From: Bremerella sp. P1
Lineage (GTDB): Bacteria > Planctomycetota > Planctomycetia > Pirellulales > Pirellulaceae
Direction: 5' to 3'
Assembly: GCF_028748185.1 (NCBI RefSeq)
Contig: NZ_CP118164.1
Span: 3,100,001 to 3,164,000, forward strand
Length of the DNA: 64,000 nt
Positions 27,024-36,592 of the stretch are shown piece by piece. Every line of letters begins with the position of its first letter. The stretch's first letter is position 1. Made by a program: the position numbers and the translations under genes. The notes under the pieces were generated by a model, which worked only from the letters and a program-made list of their open reading frames with translations, had not been told where the DNA came from and ran no database searches.

Positions 27024-27866
27024 GTGTTCAACGGTTTTGATTTCGTGAACGTTCCCGCCGCGGCGATCATGCCCTCGCCCTGGGTCGGGATGTGGTCACT
27101 GGCCGTGGCGATCTACGTCGCCTGTAAATGGTTAACGTGGTCGTTCGCCCGACGATCAGGCGTCGATCGCCAACGCGTTGCCGAGTACCTATTGCTCTGG
27201 CCGGGCATGGACAGCGATGCGTTTCTCAACGATAGAGATGGTGTCGTGACGCCGACGCTTTTGGAGTGGCTCTTTGCGGCCGCGAAAACGGCTGTCGGCG
27301 TTGTTCTTCTCTATGGCGTGCTGCCGCTGATTTCGGCTGAACGAGAGCTGCTGGTGGGATGGATCGGCATGATCGGTCTCATCTTCGTGTTGCACTTCGG
27401 GGTCTTCCACTTGCTGTCGTGCTGGTGGCGATCGTATGACATCGATGCGAAGCCGCTGATGGACTGGCCGATCTTAGCGACAAGCCTTGGTGAATTCTGG
27501 GGACGACGCTGGAATCGAGCGTTTCGCGATCTCACGTTCCGCTATCTCTTTAGGCCGCTCACCAAACGCTTTGGTACGACCTGGGGCTTAATGGCCGGGT
27601 TCCTGATGAGTGGACTGGTACACGACGCGGTGATTTCGATTCCTGCCGGTGCCGGCTACGGAGGTCCTACGCTGTTCTTCATTGTGCAGGGACTCGGCAT
27701 CTTGATCGAGCGTAGCGCGCTCGGACGCCAGGTGGGCCTTGGTCGTGGCGCGGTGGGTTGGTTGTTTACCGTGGCGTGTCTTGTTCTGCCGGTTGCCCTG
27801 TTATTCCATCCACCATTTGTCCGCAACGTGATCGTTCCCTTTCTTCACGCGATAGGAGCCACATGA
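27024..27866 (+). CDS. Wax-synthase-like membrane-bound O-acyltransferase
   Basis: A 280-residue protein with about seven hydrophobic segments. SLGEFWGRRWNRAFRDLTFRYLFRPLTKRFG and then FLMSGLVHDAVISIPAGAGYGG match the wax synthase/MBOAT-like family; His in GLVHD is the expected catalytic residue. It would esterify an alcohol or lipid acceptor with an acyl-CoA. The start is uncertain: a GTG at 27024 or an ATG at 27069. It overlaps the next gene through ATGATGA-type start/stop coupling. Confidence 0.82.
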   Translation: MFNGFDFVNVPAAAIMPSPWVGMWSLAVAIYVACKWLTWSFARRSGVDRQRVAEYLLLWPGMDSDAFLNDRDGVVTPTLLEWLFAAAKTAVGVVLLYGVLPLISAERELLVGWIGMIGLIFVLHFGVFHLLSCWWRSYDIDAKPLMDWPILATSLGEFWGRRWNRAFRDLTFRYLFRPLTKRFGTTWGLMAGFLMSGLVHDAVISIPAGAGYGGPTLFFIVQGLGILIERSALGRQVGLGRGAVGWLFTVACLVLPVALLFHPPFVRNVIVPFLHAIGAT

Positions 27867-28273
27867 TGCCATCACTGGCCACCTTAATTTTTGTTGCCGG
27901 CCTGATGCACTTCGGCATCCTGATCGCATCGGCACTGGTTCCCTTTCGGCTCGATTGGAAGAACGAATTGGCCAGCTTGTCCAAGCTGCACTGGCAGATG
28001 TACTGGGTTTACGGCGGCTATGTCGTCATGTCGATCATTGCGTTTGGTGTTATCAGTGTGACCAATGCCCAGGAGCTTGCTGAGGGTAGTGGCCTGGCTC
28101 GCGTCTTCTGCGGCTACGTCTGCTTCTTCTGGCTGGTGCGTCTTGGGCTGCAGGCCGTGCTCGATGTCAAGCAGCACCTCACGGCCTGGTGGCTGACGGC
28201 AGGGTATCACACGCTGACCGTGGTCTTTTTTGTGCTGATGCTGATCTACGGTTGGGGTGCGATCCATTCGTGA
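27863..28273 (+). CDS. Small membrane protein coupled to the acyltransferase
   Basis: A 136-residue product from the ATG at 27863, whose first bases overlap the acyltransferase TGA; ggag lies just upstream. Four helices are visible (LATLIFVAGLMHFGILIASALVP, YVVMSIIAFGVIS, VFCGYVCFFWLVRLGLQ and LTVVFFVLMLIYGW). The family is unrecognised. Translational coupling suggests a shared function in lipid acylation. Confidence 0.75.
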   Translation: MMPSLATLIFVAGLMHFGILIASALVPFRLDWKNELASLSKLHWQMYWVYGGYVVMSIIAFGVISVTNAQELAEGSGLARVFCGYVCFFWLVRLGLQAVLDVKQHLTAWWLTAGYHTLTVVFFVLMLIYGWGAIHS

Positions 28274-28306
28274 GAAGGAGAGATCGTGAACGACCCTGCG
28301 TTCGAA

Positions 28307-28347
28307 ATAAAAAAAGCGACCAGGAACCACGAAGGACCTGATCGCTT
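28307..28347 (-). terminator. Rho-independent terminator of the DUF1559 gene
   Basis: Read on the minus strand, aagcgatcaggtcc pairs with ggttcctggtcgctt, allowing one wobble and one U-U mismatch. The loop is about five bases and a run of seven Ts follows. It lies 31 bases after the stop of the DUF1559 gene. Confidence 0.8.
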
Positions 28348-28377
28348 GTTGGATTCAACGTTTGAGCCGCAAGGAAG

Positions 28378-29445
28378 CTAGTTGGCCGCGTAGGCTTCGC
28401 CACCAGACTTTGATCCCATAGCACCCCAAACCCCGTAAGGGCTGGGACCGTTGGTAACCTGACCTGCAGTCAGGTCGCCGGTATCGATCGTCTCGGCGAC
28501 GAACTTCACCGAGCCATCGCAGAACAAGCCGATCGCACCGCCAGGATGATTGCTGGTTGGTGGCAAGATCGTGTTGCTGCCGTCGCCGTTCGGGTTGGTA
28601 CCGTCAATGCAAGACGCAGCGTTGGGTGGCAGAACCGTAGTGAAGCCGACCTTTTCAATCTGGCCATCGGTCCATCGCCAGCCTGTGCGGCCTTTGATGT
28701 CGCCGGGATTGGCATAGAACCTTCCGCTGGCGGTGGCAACACATTGCGAAGGATTGCCCGAGAGTCCCGACAAACCAGTCGCGGTTCCCTCGGTGACAGG
28801 AATGTTGGTGCCACCACCTCCAATGCCGAAGTTGGTGATCAAGCGTTCGCTCATGGCGATCGTGTTACTCGTGCCGTCGGTAATGTCCCGCATGTTAACG
28901 CCGTGAACACGTTGGAAGACCCCACGCAGGTTCGAGCCATCACGGTTCCCTTGGATCGAATCACCTGAGCTGAACATATAGTTCACCGCGCTGGCAGGCT
29001 TGCTTTTGGAAGTGGCGGAAGGGCAAAGCAACATCTCGGGTGCATTGTTCCAAACGCCCCAGCCAGCCCACGCATATGGGCCCCAAGGTGCCGTGCTGCC
29101 GTCACCAGCAGCGATCTTATCGTACATAGCCGTTTGCTCAATAAATGGCAGCAAGCCAATGAATCCGCTTGCTCGTCCCGAGTTTGAAAGACGCTCGTTG
29201 CCGCTGCCGTAGCCAGGATCGTTGGTGCCTTGCTTTCGAGGAACGAACGCCCCGTACGTGTCGTGATAGTTATGCAGGGCAAGCCCGAGTTGCTTCAATT
29301 GATTCGAGCACTGCATCCGGCGGGCTGCTTCGCGGGCCTGTTGTACGGCAGGCAACAGCAGGGCAATCAAAACACCGATGATGGCAATCACAACCAGAAG
29401 TTCGACGAGGGTAAAGCCACGTCGATTCGACGAATGAAAGGGCAT
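28378..29445 (-). CDS. DUF1559 protein with prepilin-type N-terminus
   Basis: About 355 residues from the ATG at 29445; the in-frame extension to 29484 lies before the leader. [36 protein letters not shown] is the canonical leader, followed by [20 protein letters not shown] and an intact H-x9-DG motif (NHPGG to FCDGSVKFV). The lipoprotein gene at 29685 lies upstream on the same strand, the same pairing seen at 6888-8376 but in the opposite order. Confidence 0.93.
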   Translation of the reverse strand: MPFHSSNRRGFTLVELLVVIAIIGVLIALLLPAVQQAREAARRMQCSNQLKQLGLALHNYHDTYGAFVPRKQGTNDPGYGSGNERLSNSGRASGFIGLLPFIEQTAMYDKIAAGDGSTAPWGPYAWAGWGVWNNAPEMLLCPSATSKSKPASAVNYMFSSGDSIQGNRDGSNLRGVFQRVHGVNMRDITDGTSNTIAMSERLITNFGIGGGGTNIPVTEGTATGLSGLSGNPSQCVATASGRFYANPGDIKGRTGWRWTDGQIEKVGFTTVLPPNAASCIDGTNPNGDGSNTILPPTSNHPGGAIGLFCDGSVKFVAETIDTGDLTAGQVTNGPSPYGVWGAMGSKSGGEAYAAN

Positions 29446-29684
29446 GATGAATTCTCGTGGGGTGGGTGGATAACTGACAAACAACGGAGATAAAACGTGC
29501 GTCGAACGAGCACAGGAGAGGTCAACAATTCAATTCAAACTTAGCACAAAATGCGATTAGGTCGTCACCCCAAAACAGGGGCTATGGCATTGTGGCAACC
29601 CGCATCATCATGTTAATGCGCAGGTTGTTTCCTTTGTTCGTGCTCCGCCGTGTCGCTGAACTGGGGGGTGGGTACAAATTGATC

Positions 29685-30155
29685 TTAGTCGGTCAATTCA
29701 ATCGGCAGGTCATTCGCGCCTTGTTTGACCGTAAACTCCAGCCCCGAAGTCTTGGCATTGGCATACTTTTTCGGCAGGACGCTTTTGGCCTCTGCGGGGC
29801 CGGTGGCGTAAGGGTCGTAGTTGGGATCATCCTCGGACGCGACCGTCGACTCGCCCACCTCCTTCTTGGTGACCGTTACGACATAGTCGCCTGGGTTCAC
29901 ACCGGAAGTTCCAACAGCGGAAGAGGATAGCTCGTATTTGCCTTCTTGATCGGTGCGAGCAAACGCACCTTGACCACCCTCGCCGGCGGGACGAAAGGTG
30001 ACCATTGCTCCTTCGACTGGATTGCCGTTGTAGCTGACGGTTCCGGTGACCGTGGCCCCCAATGACTTGCCGGTGTCTGCGCTGGAACAACCGGGCATCA
30101 TCAATAGTCCGATACAGAGAAATAACGGGGCAGATTGATACCATGAAGTACTCAA
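29685..30155 (-). CDS. Lipoprotein with transthyretin-like domain
   Basis: A 156-residue protein. Translation most likely starts at a TTG (30155) with ggag nine bases upstream; no suitable ATG precedes the signal. The lipobox is MMPGC (Cys at about residue 23). The domain opens VTGTVSYNGNPVEGAMVTFRPAGEGGQG, as in the lipoprotein at 6888. A promoter-like pair lies upstream. It is probably a surface lipoprotein of unknown role. Confidence 0.8.
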   Translation of the reverse strand: MSTSWYQSAPLFLCIGLLMMPGCSSADTGKSLGATVTGTVSYNGNPVEGAMVTFRPAGEGGQGAFARTDQEGKYELSSSAVGTSGVNPGDYVVTVTKKEVGESTVASEDDPNYDPYATGPAEAKSVLPKKYANAKTSGLEFTVKQGANDLPIELTD

Positions 30156-30232
30156 GGCAACACTCCAGTAAGAAGAGGTAGGTAGGATTGGGGGAAGGCT
30201 GGAAAAGGAAGGTTTTTTTCAAGAGATGTTAG

Positions 30233-30260
30233 ATAATACTGATGTCATCATTTACGACAA
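30233..30260 (-). promoter_or_regulatory. Candidate sigma70-type promoter of the lipoprotein gene
   Basis: On the minus strand TTGTCG (30260-30255) and TATTAT (30238-30233) are separated by 16 bases, about 78 bases before the TTG start at 30155. The -10 matches five of six consensus bases and the -35 four of six. Confidence 0.4.
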
Positions 30261-30415
30261 CCCTTGTGTAGAGGTATGCCGCCCTAGTGAAATGGAGCGA
30301 CTTCTAAGCCCAATCACGATTGCTTAAGAGGGCCGACTTATCGGCGCGCAGAGGGGCGCGTAAGAACGCTAGAAGCACGGCTGTCGTGTGTCGACGATTG
30401 CGAGTCGGAGATCGC

Positions 30416-31093
30416 TTAGTCCATCAACACCAAAGCATCGGGCAGTTCGTTGGTCGACCCGGCGGTTCGCGGTAGCACTTCGCCCAGTTGTTGGCCTGCC
30501 GACTCAATTACCGCGCAGATTGCTTCGGTCGGATGCCCTAGGTGAAGACCTTCGGTTAGCTGTTGGCAGAGTTCATCGAGCTTAGCTTGGCCGAGCTTTT
30601 CAAGGACTTCCTGGTCGGCCAGGATCGTCGCTGTGTGTTCAAAGAGCGAAACGTAAATCAATAGGCCGGTCGCGCCGCTGGTGTGATGTACGCGCCGATC
30701 GAAGAAGGCCTGGCGTGCTTTGGCAGCGACTTCGTCTTTCATTTGATCGCTCGGGGTAAATAGCCGCCGGAGCCAGTCAATCTGGCTTCCGAGCACGGCG
30801 CCTACGAGAAACGCGACCACGATGCTTGCCACCAAGGCCAACAAACCAGAATCGAAAGACGTACCGGCCCAGTCTCCCACTTCTTCCGTCGCTCGAGGAT
30901 ATAGGGTCCAAACCAAGACGGCCGCGATCGTCGCCAGCCAAAGGCCAAGGATATCTTCAGCTCGATCGTAGCGGCCCGAAGCCGTAGCCACGACCGGGAC
31001 GATTTCGCACGAGGTGTTGCTTTCGGCCTGGGCGACGGTTTCCTGGATCTTCTGACGCTGTTCGGCACTGAAGAGAGTGGATGCACGTTGCAT
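30416..31093 (-). CDS. TPM-domain membrane protein
   Basis: About 225 residues from the ATG at 31093; a longer frame upstream lies in the Gly/Ser tail of the preceding gene. The start QRASTLFSAEQRQKIQETVAQAESNTSCEIVPVV is typical of TPM-domain proteins. Two membrane helices are near residues ~55-110 (ILGLWLATIAAVLVWTLY and LLALVASIVVAFLVGAVLG), followed by ARQAFFDRRVHHTSGATGLLIYVSLFEHTATIL. The gene is 13 bases downstream of a second TPM gene, a pairing usually seen with LemA, which is absent here. Confidence 0.85.
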   Translation of the reverse strand: MQRASTLFSAEQRQKIQETVAQAESNTSCEIVPVVATASGRYDRAEDILGLWLATIAAVLVWTLYPRATEEVGDWAGTSFDSGLLALVASIVVAFLVGAVLGSQIDWLRRLFTPSDQMKDEVAAKARQAFFDRRVHHTSGATGLLIYVSLFEHTATILADQEVLEKLGQAKLDELCQQLTEGLHLGHPTEAICAVIESAGQQLGEVLPRTAGSTNELPDALVLMD

Positions 31094-31106
31094 AGCTACT
31101 TTTTCC

Positions 31107-31910
31107 TTACCAAGAGCCAGTGGCACCACCGCCACCGGAAGAGCCACCGCCAAATGAACCGCCGCTGAATCCGCCTCCACCACCACTGCTGCGACTGGTC
31201 GCCATGTGATACAGGATCGCACCGACAACCGTGAATACGACGGCCCAGAATGCCCATGCCCAACCACTGGAGCCACGTCGATAAAGTGATACCGCGGTGA
31301 AGATCGCCAGGCCTACGAAGCCAGCACCGACCGCATAGTGCCACAAAGGACGCGGCTTGGTAGGAAGTTCGAGCTTGCGAGCCATCAAGTCGAGCGACTC
31401 GACGCCGGCGACAATGCCTTCGGAGAACTGCTCTAGCTTGAAGCGGGGAATGATTTGTTCATCCATGATCTGTCGACAGAGACCATCTTCGCGCCGTCCC
31501 CAGCCCCCGCCCAGTTCGATTCGGGCTTTGCGATCGTTCTTGGAAACCAACAGCAAGATACCGGTGTTCCACTCTTGTCCGTTGATCTGAGCGTGGCCGA
31601 TTCCCCACTGGTCGAACAGCAGCGTCGCGAACGTTTCGATCCGCAGACCTTCGCCGCCGTGCTGGGCCATCGAGTCGATCGTGATCACGATGATCGGCGT
31701 TTCTTTGTCGGTCAGCAGCTTATCGCAAACTTCCCGAATCTTCTCTTCGTCTTCCGGCGTGATCATCTCGGCCAGGTCACGCACAAACTCGCGATCACCA
31801 GGCTTCTCGATATCGATTTGAATTGCCGATGCGGTCGAAGCGAAACAGACCGTTGAGATGCCAATCAGCAGGCACAACATCAGACTTTGGCAACAGCGTG
31901 TGATGGGCAT
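31107..31910 (-). CDS. YgcG-like TPM-domain protein with Gly/Ser-rich tail
   Basis: About 267 residues from the ATG at 31910. It has a signal peptide, then a TPM domain (EMITPEDEEKIREVCDKLLTDKETPIIVITIDSM, DQWGIGHAQINGQEWNTGILLLVSKNDRKARIELGGGWGRREDG). One or two membrane helices follow and the tail is Gly/Ser-rich, ending GGGGATGSW. This is the usual YgcG architecture, possibly in membrane or photosystem-type protein turnover; the function is uncertain. Confidence 0.85.
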   Translation of the reverse strand: MPITRCCQSLMLCLLIGISTVCFASTASAIQIDIEKPGDREFVRDLAEMITPEDEEKIREVCDKLLTDKETPIIVITIDSMAQHGGEGLRIETFATLLFDQWGIGHAQINGQEWNTGILLLVSKNDRKARIELGGGWGRREDGLCRQIMDEQIIPRFKLEQFSEGIVAGVESLDLMARKLELPTKPRPLWHYAVGAGFVGLAIFTAVSLYRRGSSGWAWAFWAVVFTVVGAILYHMATSRSSGGGGGFSGGSFGGGSSGGGGATGSW

Positions 31911-32052
31911 CAGTCGCAACTTTCTCCGTGGATACGCACTCGGAAGATCATGATTGCCCCGTGGGGACAATCGTCCTGAGGCGGCATGAGCTAGGATTGT
32001 AACGTAACGACAATCCAGATGCATGGCATTGCGTGACACGTCTGCCAGAAAA

Positions 32053-34368
32053 CTACTCGACCAGTTGTAGCACAATGCCCACGGTCGTTTGCCCGTTGAA
32101 ATGGTCGAGCAAGACCTTCGAGGCAATCACTCCATCGCTTGGGTCGCTGTACAGCTTGGTATCTTCGTCGTCGAAGAACGCTTTCAGCTCCGGCAGTTCG
32201 CTGGTGATGCTGACCGGTTTGTTCGTTTCGACGACGCCGGATTGGGGCGTATCGCGAACCCAGATTTTGCCTTGGCGATCGGTCACGCGAATGACGGAGT
32301 TGCTTTGGTCGAGATGGGTCAGGAAATCGACGAGTTGGTGTCGTAAGTCGATTGCGATGACCGCCGCACCAAACAGACTGCCTGAGTTGTCGTCGTAGAT
32401 CGGGGTGATTGCGACGAGACGTACGCCTTCTTCGACGCGATCGTTTTCACTGTCATCGGCGCTGCGGACAACCAGGAAGATATCGCCGCGGTTGAGTCTT
32501 GATACCTGGGCTAAGACCTCGGGTTCTTCGTGCGTGGTCAGACGCGATGCCGGCACACGGCGTAGGTAAGCGGGGTCGCGCACATTGCGTTCGACACAAA
32601 CAACATCCTCGGCCGCTCCCTCGGTGATCTTGGTGAAGCTGATCGAAATGTATTCGACATTGGCCCGCAGGAATTCTTCGTAGATCAGCTCGAGTCGGCT
32701 ACGCCAAACGTCTTCCGGTTCGCCTTCCGCGTTTTCTTCTTGGGCTACGATGATGCCTTGGATGGGCGGCAGGCTCGACATGAAGCGGACGTCTTTCGAC
32801 AGGCTCTCGGCAGTCGTTTTCAGTTGGACTTCCAGTTCGCGACTATACGCTTGCATTTGGTCGAAGCGGCTCTGACGTCTTGCGTTCTTCGCTTTGTACG
32901 AGTCGACCACAAACACCGTCATGGCCACCAGGCAGGTCACCAGTACCAGGCCCACCAACTGCGAGGCAATGCGATGATGCTGAATCCAACGTGCCAGACG
33001 CTGCTCGGGGCGCTCCTGGTAGGCAGCGACTTTTTCGCCGGCCATCCAGCGCTGAACTTCTTCGGCCAGCTCTGATGCCGATTGATACCGCGCGTATTGA
33101 CGTCGGGCCATCGCTTTGGCGCAGATGGCGGCCAGGGCGGGATCGACATCGGGATTCACATCGGCCGCGTTGGGAGTTGGATGCCCGGCAATGGCGGTCA
33201 GCAATTCTCTTCCGTTGACCGATTTCGAAGCGTCGCGCGTGTGTTCGTGTGGGCCACATCCGGCCAGGATCGAAAAGAGGATCGCCCCCAGGCCGTAGAT
33301 GTCGGTGCGTTCATCGAGTTCATCGACGCGACCGGCCGCTTGTTCAGGAGCCATGTAAAGAGGCGTCCCCAGCACTTGGCCGTCCATCGTGCTTTGATTG
33401 CTGGCGTGCATCGCGTGCGTGCCGGACTGGCCGTCGCTGGTTTGCAGCTCGTTGATGACCTTGGCGATGCCCCAGTCGATCACGATCACCTGACCGAAGT
33501 TATCGATCGCGACGTTCTCGGGTTTCAGGTCGCGGTGAATGACCTTTCGCGAGTGGGCGTGACCGATCGCCTGGCACACGTTGACGAAGTCGGTCAGTAG
33601 ACGCCGCAGCAGCATCGGGTCGTGATCCCCTTCGCTCAGGCGTTCGTGATACTCTTGAATCGTGTCGTGCAGCGTCTGCTTGCCGAGGAAACGCATCGCA
33701 TAGAATGCCTGGCCTGTTTCGATGTCTTCACCCAGGTGATAGATGGGCACGATACCAGGGTGTTCGAGTCGACCGGTGATCTCGGCTTCGCGGCGGAAAC
33801 GCTCTTGCGCCGAGGATTGGTCCGGGGCGGTGACTTCTTTGACGGCCACAGGGCGTTTCAGATGTTCGTCGTAGGCCAGCCAGACGCGACCGAGGCCGCC
33901 TTGGCCGAGCTTGCGGATAAGTCGATAGCGAGCCATCGACGATCGCAAGCCGGTGGCGTCGTTGGCACCCGAACCTGAAACACTGTGGATTCCCATCAAG
34001 CGGGCAATCACTCCGGAAGGATCGACCGAGTCGAGCGTTCGCGCCACGACCGTTTCTGCCGAGGTGAAGTCGGTATCGCTGCCGCCCGGGGGAACTTCTT
34101 TGAGCAGGGCCGGACTGCGTTCGATCAACTGGTTGCAGGTGTCGACGTCGATGTGCCCCAGCGCTACCAGGTGTTCGTGAAGCGGCAAGTCGCCGTGCAG
34201 CGTCCAGGTGGAAAGTGCCTGAGACAGCTGGCGTTCCGAGATCACCCCCATGCGGAGAATCAGCGCGGCAATGGCGATGTCTTGTTGCTCTTTGCTGAAA
34301 TCACCGCTGGCGCCGGCCATCGTTTCGGCAAAACGAGCATCAGGAACTGGGGCTTTCTCAGAAGACAT
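32053..34368 (-). CDS. Transmembrane Ser/Thr protein kinase with C-terminal PDC/dCache-like sensor
   Basis: A 771-residue protein. Residues ~25-95 form a helical N-terminal domain. The kinase domain (~147-440) has GQGGLG (155-160), Lys177, HRDLKPEN (His278-Arg-Asp280) and MAPEQA. The usual DFG is D298-W-G, which occurs in other planctomycete kinases. One membrane helix lies near residue 480 (LVGLVLVTCLVAMTVFVV), followed by a ~270-residue extracytoplasmic sensor of PDC type (VRLVAITPIYDDNSGSLFGAAVIAIDL). An outside signal probably controls phosphorylation inside. Targets are unknown. Confidence 0.9.
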   Translation of the reverse strand: MSSEKAPVPDARFAETMAGASGDFSKEQQDIAIAALILRMGVISERQLSQALSTWTLHGDLPLHEHLVALGHIDVDTCNQLIERSPALLKEVPPGGSDTDFTSAETVVARTLDSVDPSGVIARLMGIHSVSGSGANDATGLRSSMARYRLIRKLGQGGLGRVWLAYDEHLKRPVAVKEVTAPDQSSAQERFRREAEITGRLEHPGIVPIYHLGEDIETGQAFYAMRFLGKQTLHDTIQEYHERLSEGDHDPMLLRRLLTDFVNVCQAIGHAHSRKVIHRDLKPENVAIDNFGQVIVIDWGIAKVINELQTSDGQSGTHAMHASNQSTMDGQVLGTPLYMAPEQAAGRVDELDERTDIYGLGAILFSILAGCGPHEHTRDASKSVNGRELLTAIAGHPTPNAADVNPDVDPALAAICAKAMARRQYARYQSASELAEEVQRWMAGEKVAAYQERPEQRLARWIQHHRIASQLVGLVLVTCLVAMTVFVVDSYKAKNARRQSRFDQMQAYSRELEVQLKTTAESLSKDVRFMSSLPPIQGIIVAQEENAEGEPEDVWRSRLELIYEEFLRANVEYISISFTKITEGAAEDVVCVERNVRDPAYLRRVPASRLTTHEEPEVLAQVSRLNRGDIFLVVRSADDSENDRVEEGVRLVAITPIYDDNSGSLFGAAVIAIDLRHQLVDFLTHLDQSNSVIRVTDRQGKIWVRDTPQSGVVETNKPVSITSELPELKAFFDDEDTKLYSDPSDGVIASKVLLDHFNGQTTVGIVLQLVE

Positions 34369-34540
34369 GCGAAGTAGGGTCCGAAGGGTGCGAGTGGGAC
34401 TAGTACTTCTTCAAGTTTAGTTGCCAAATTCAGCCCGTGGGAGAAGTTTTGGGGGTAAATGGACTGTTCTACGCGACCGATTTGCTCGTCGATGGGAAAT
34501 AACTGCTTGCAAGGGACGAAAAGTCTACAGATCAGCTCAT

Positions 34541-35320
34541 CTACGAACTCAACAGCCACTTCGAGATCTTCAACAACGTCCGTCGAGGCACCCATGGGGT
34601 GATCCAGTTCAAGAGGAACCACAATCGCCATTCGTTGATCACGACCAGTCGTCCCTTCTTCATCGCGCGGTAGCCCAGCTCGGCGACGCTACGGGCAGTC
34701 ACGGTCGAGCCCTTTTTGAACATGCTGACCTGCTTGGCGTGGGCTCGTTGGAAGAATTCGGTTTCCACCGGTCCTGGGCAGAGGGCCGTGACGGTGACGC
34801 CAAGTTCGGCAACTTCTTCATTGATGGCCTGCGAAAAGCTGAGGACGTACGCTTTCGACGCGTAGTAGACCGCCATCATCGGACCCGGCAGAAATCCCGC
34901 TGTGCTGCCGACGTTGAGGATACGTCCGTGTTGCCGCTCAAGCATGCCCTGCATGAAGCGGTGGGTCATTTCACTGAGGACGGTGACGTTCAAGTGAATC
35001 ATCCCGCCGTCGGTCTTCCAATCGTGTTGATAGAACGGCCCATGATTGCCGAAGCCGGCGTTGTTGATCAAGATGTCGACCTCGATGCCGGCGGCGTCGA
35101 CCTGGTCGTACACCTGGTGAACGGCACGTGGTTCGTTCAGATCGATGGCGATGCACATGACGTTGACTTTGTGCTTCTCGATGATCTGCTTCTTCAGGTC
35201 TTCGAGCACTTCACCGCGACGAGCAATCAGGACCAGGTCGCCACCATGCTCGGCGTGGACCCAGGCCAACTCGCGACCGATGCCGCTGGATGCTCCGGTG
35301 ATCAAGGCTGTGTTCTTCAT
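34541..35320 (-). CDS. Short-chain dehydrogenase/reductase (SDR)
   Basis: A 259-residue protein with a complete classical SDR set: TGASSGIGRELA (cofactor site), NNAGFG, the Ser of LNVGSTAGF and YYASK (catalytic Tyr-x-x-x-Lys), followed by PGPVETEF. IARRGEVLE after beta2 suggests NADP preference, which is inference. The substrate is unknown; the C-terminal tail is hydrophobic (WFLLNWITPW). It is divergent from the quinone oxidoreductase gene. Confidence 0.9.
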   Translation of the reverse strand: MKNTALITGASSGIGRELAWVHAEHGGDLVLIARRGEVLEDLKKQIIEKHKVNVMCIAIDLNEPRAVHQVYDQVDAAGIEVDILINNAGFGNHGPFYQHDWKTDGGMIHLNVTVLSEMTHRFMQGMLERQHGRILNVGSTAGFLPGPMMAVYYASKAYVLSFSQAINEEVAELGVTVTALCPGPVETEFFQRAHAKQVSMFKKGSTVTARSVAELGYRAMKKGRLVVINEWRLWFLLNWITPWVPRRTLLKISKWLLSS

Positions 35321-35514
35321 GGTGCAGGTTCCTCAGAGATGTGCTTTCGTGTCTCTATTCTGACATACCAGGTGGTCAACGAACAATTGGAAGAAGTACG
35401 CATCGGGCCGGTTATTCGATGGCGTGAGAAGTGGCCCTAACTTGTCTGGCATAGCAGGAGCGATAGGATGGGGGAAAGTCACTATACGGCGATCACCCCG
35501 AAGGAAGGAAACTG

Positions 35515-36510
35515 ATGAAAGCAGCCTACATCGAAGAAACGGGACCACCAGAAGTTATCCAGGTTGGCGAAATCCCCACGCCAGAACCAGGCGAAGGCCA
35601 GGTCTTGGTGAAGATCGGTACGGCAGCGCTCAACCCCATCGATACCTATATCCGCAACGGAGCCAACTATTGGGAACTGCCCAAGCCGTTTGTTACCGGT
35701 AGTGACCTGGCCGGTACGATTGAAAAGGTTGGCCCTGGCGCTAATCGTTACCAGGTGGGTCAGCGCGTATGGGGAACGAATCAAGGACTCGTCGGACGTC
35801 AGGGCACCTTCGCCGAGTACGCCGTGGTCGACGAGCACTGGTTGTATGCCACGCCTGACAACGTGAGCGATGATGCCGCTGCGGCCTGTGCACTGACCGG
35901 CGTGACGGCTCATCTCGGTTTGGGGGCTGACAACGCGGCCCTGAAGTCTGGCGAGACTATCTTCGTGCATGGTGGTTCCGGCGGTGTTGGCTCAATGGTC
36001 GTGCAGATGGCCAAAGCGATGGGAGCAACGGTTCTGGCCACCGCAGGCTCGGATGAGAAAGCCGAATTGTGCAAAGAACTCGGAGCCGACTATGTCTTCA
36101 ACTACAAGACACAAAACGTTGCCGAGGAAGTCCTCAAGGTTTGTCCTAACGGCGTGAACGTGATTTGGGAAACCGTCCGCGAGCCCGACTTCGATTTCCT
36201 GGTGAGCATTGCCGCCGAGCGTTGCCGGATGGTGCTCATGGCAGGTCGCGATGCCCGCCCGGAGTTTCCCGTCGGTCCTTTCTACGTCAAAGGTTGTAGC
36301 CTGCATGGGTTCGTGATGTTCAAAGTGAGCCCCGAAGAGATGGACTTGTGTGGCCAGCAGATCAGCCGCTGGCTTTCGGAGGGGAAGCTGAAGCCACAGA
36401 TCGGGATGGTCTTTCCTCTTTCCGAAGCGGCTGCTGCCCATAAGTTGCAGGAAGACAATACCTTGCGGCAGGCAGGCACCCTGGCAGGGAAAATCCTGAT
36501 CAAGCCGTGA
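35515..36510 (+). CDS. Zinc-independent NADPH:quinone oxidoreductase (MDR family)
   Basis: This protein of 331 residues has the MDR N-terminal domain (LNPIDTYIRNGANYW, VTGSDLAGTIEKVG) and a Rossmann cofactor site, GGSGGVGSMVVQMAKAMGA. It lacks the zinc-ligand cysteines of alcohol dehydrogenases, as expected for the quinone reductase group. The ribosome binding site aaggaagg is strong. The physiological acceptor is unknown. Confidence 0.9.
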   Translation: MKAAYIEETGPPEVIQVGEIPTPEPGEGQVLVKIGTAALNPIDTYIRNGANYWELPKPFVTGSDLAGTIEKVGPGANRYQVGQRVWGTNQGLVGRQGTFAEYAVVDEHWLYATPDNVSDDAAAACALTGVTAHLGLGADNAALKSGETIFVHGGSGGVGSMVVQMAKAMGATVLATAGSDEKAELCKELGADYVFNYKTQNVAEEVLKVCPNGVNVIWETVREPDFDFLVSIAAERCRMVLMAGRDARPEFPVGPFYVKGCSLHGFVMFKVSPEEMDLCGQQISRWLSEGKLKPQIGMVFPLSEAAAAHKLQEDNTLRQAGTLAGKILIKP

Positions 36511-36529
36511 ATTAGGGTTTCCTAGGAAC

Positions 36530-36535
36530 TATAAT
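36530..36535 (+). promoter_or_regulatory. Candidate -10 element of the NHL-protein gene run
   Basis: Exact TATAAT, 57 bases before the ATG at 36593. No good -35 is visible at 16-18 bases. If used, it would drive the NHL gene and perhaps the following isomerase and sulfatase genes. Confidence 0.4.
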
Positions 36536-36592
36536 GCGGCTCGACTCGTAATCAGTGTCAAATGAATTGAATCCCTTTCGCGAGTGAGCCGC

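Noticed and set aside
34421-35440. 339-codon plus-strand open frame
   Set aside because: Antisense to the SDR gene, which carries all classical SDR motifs.
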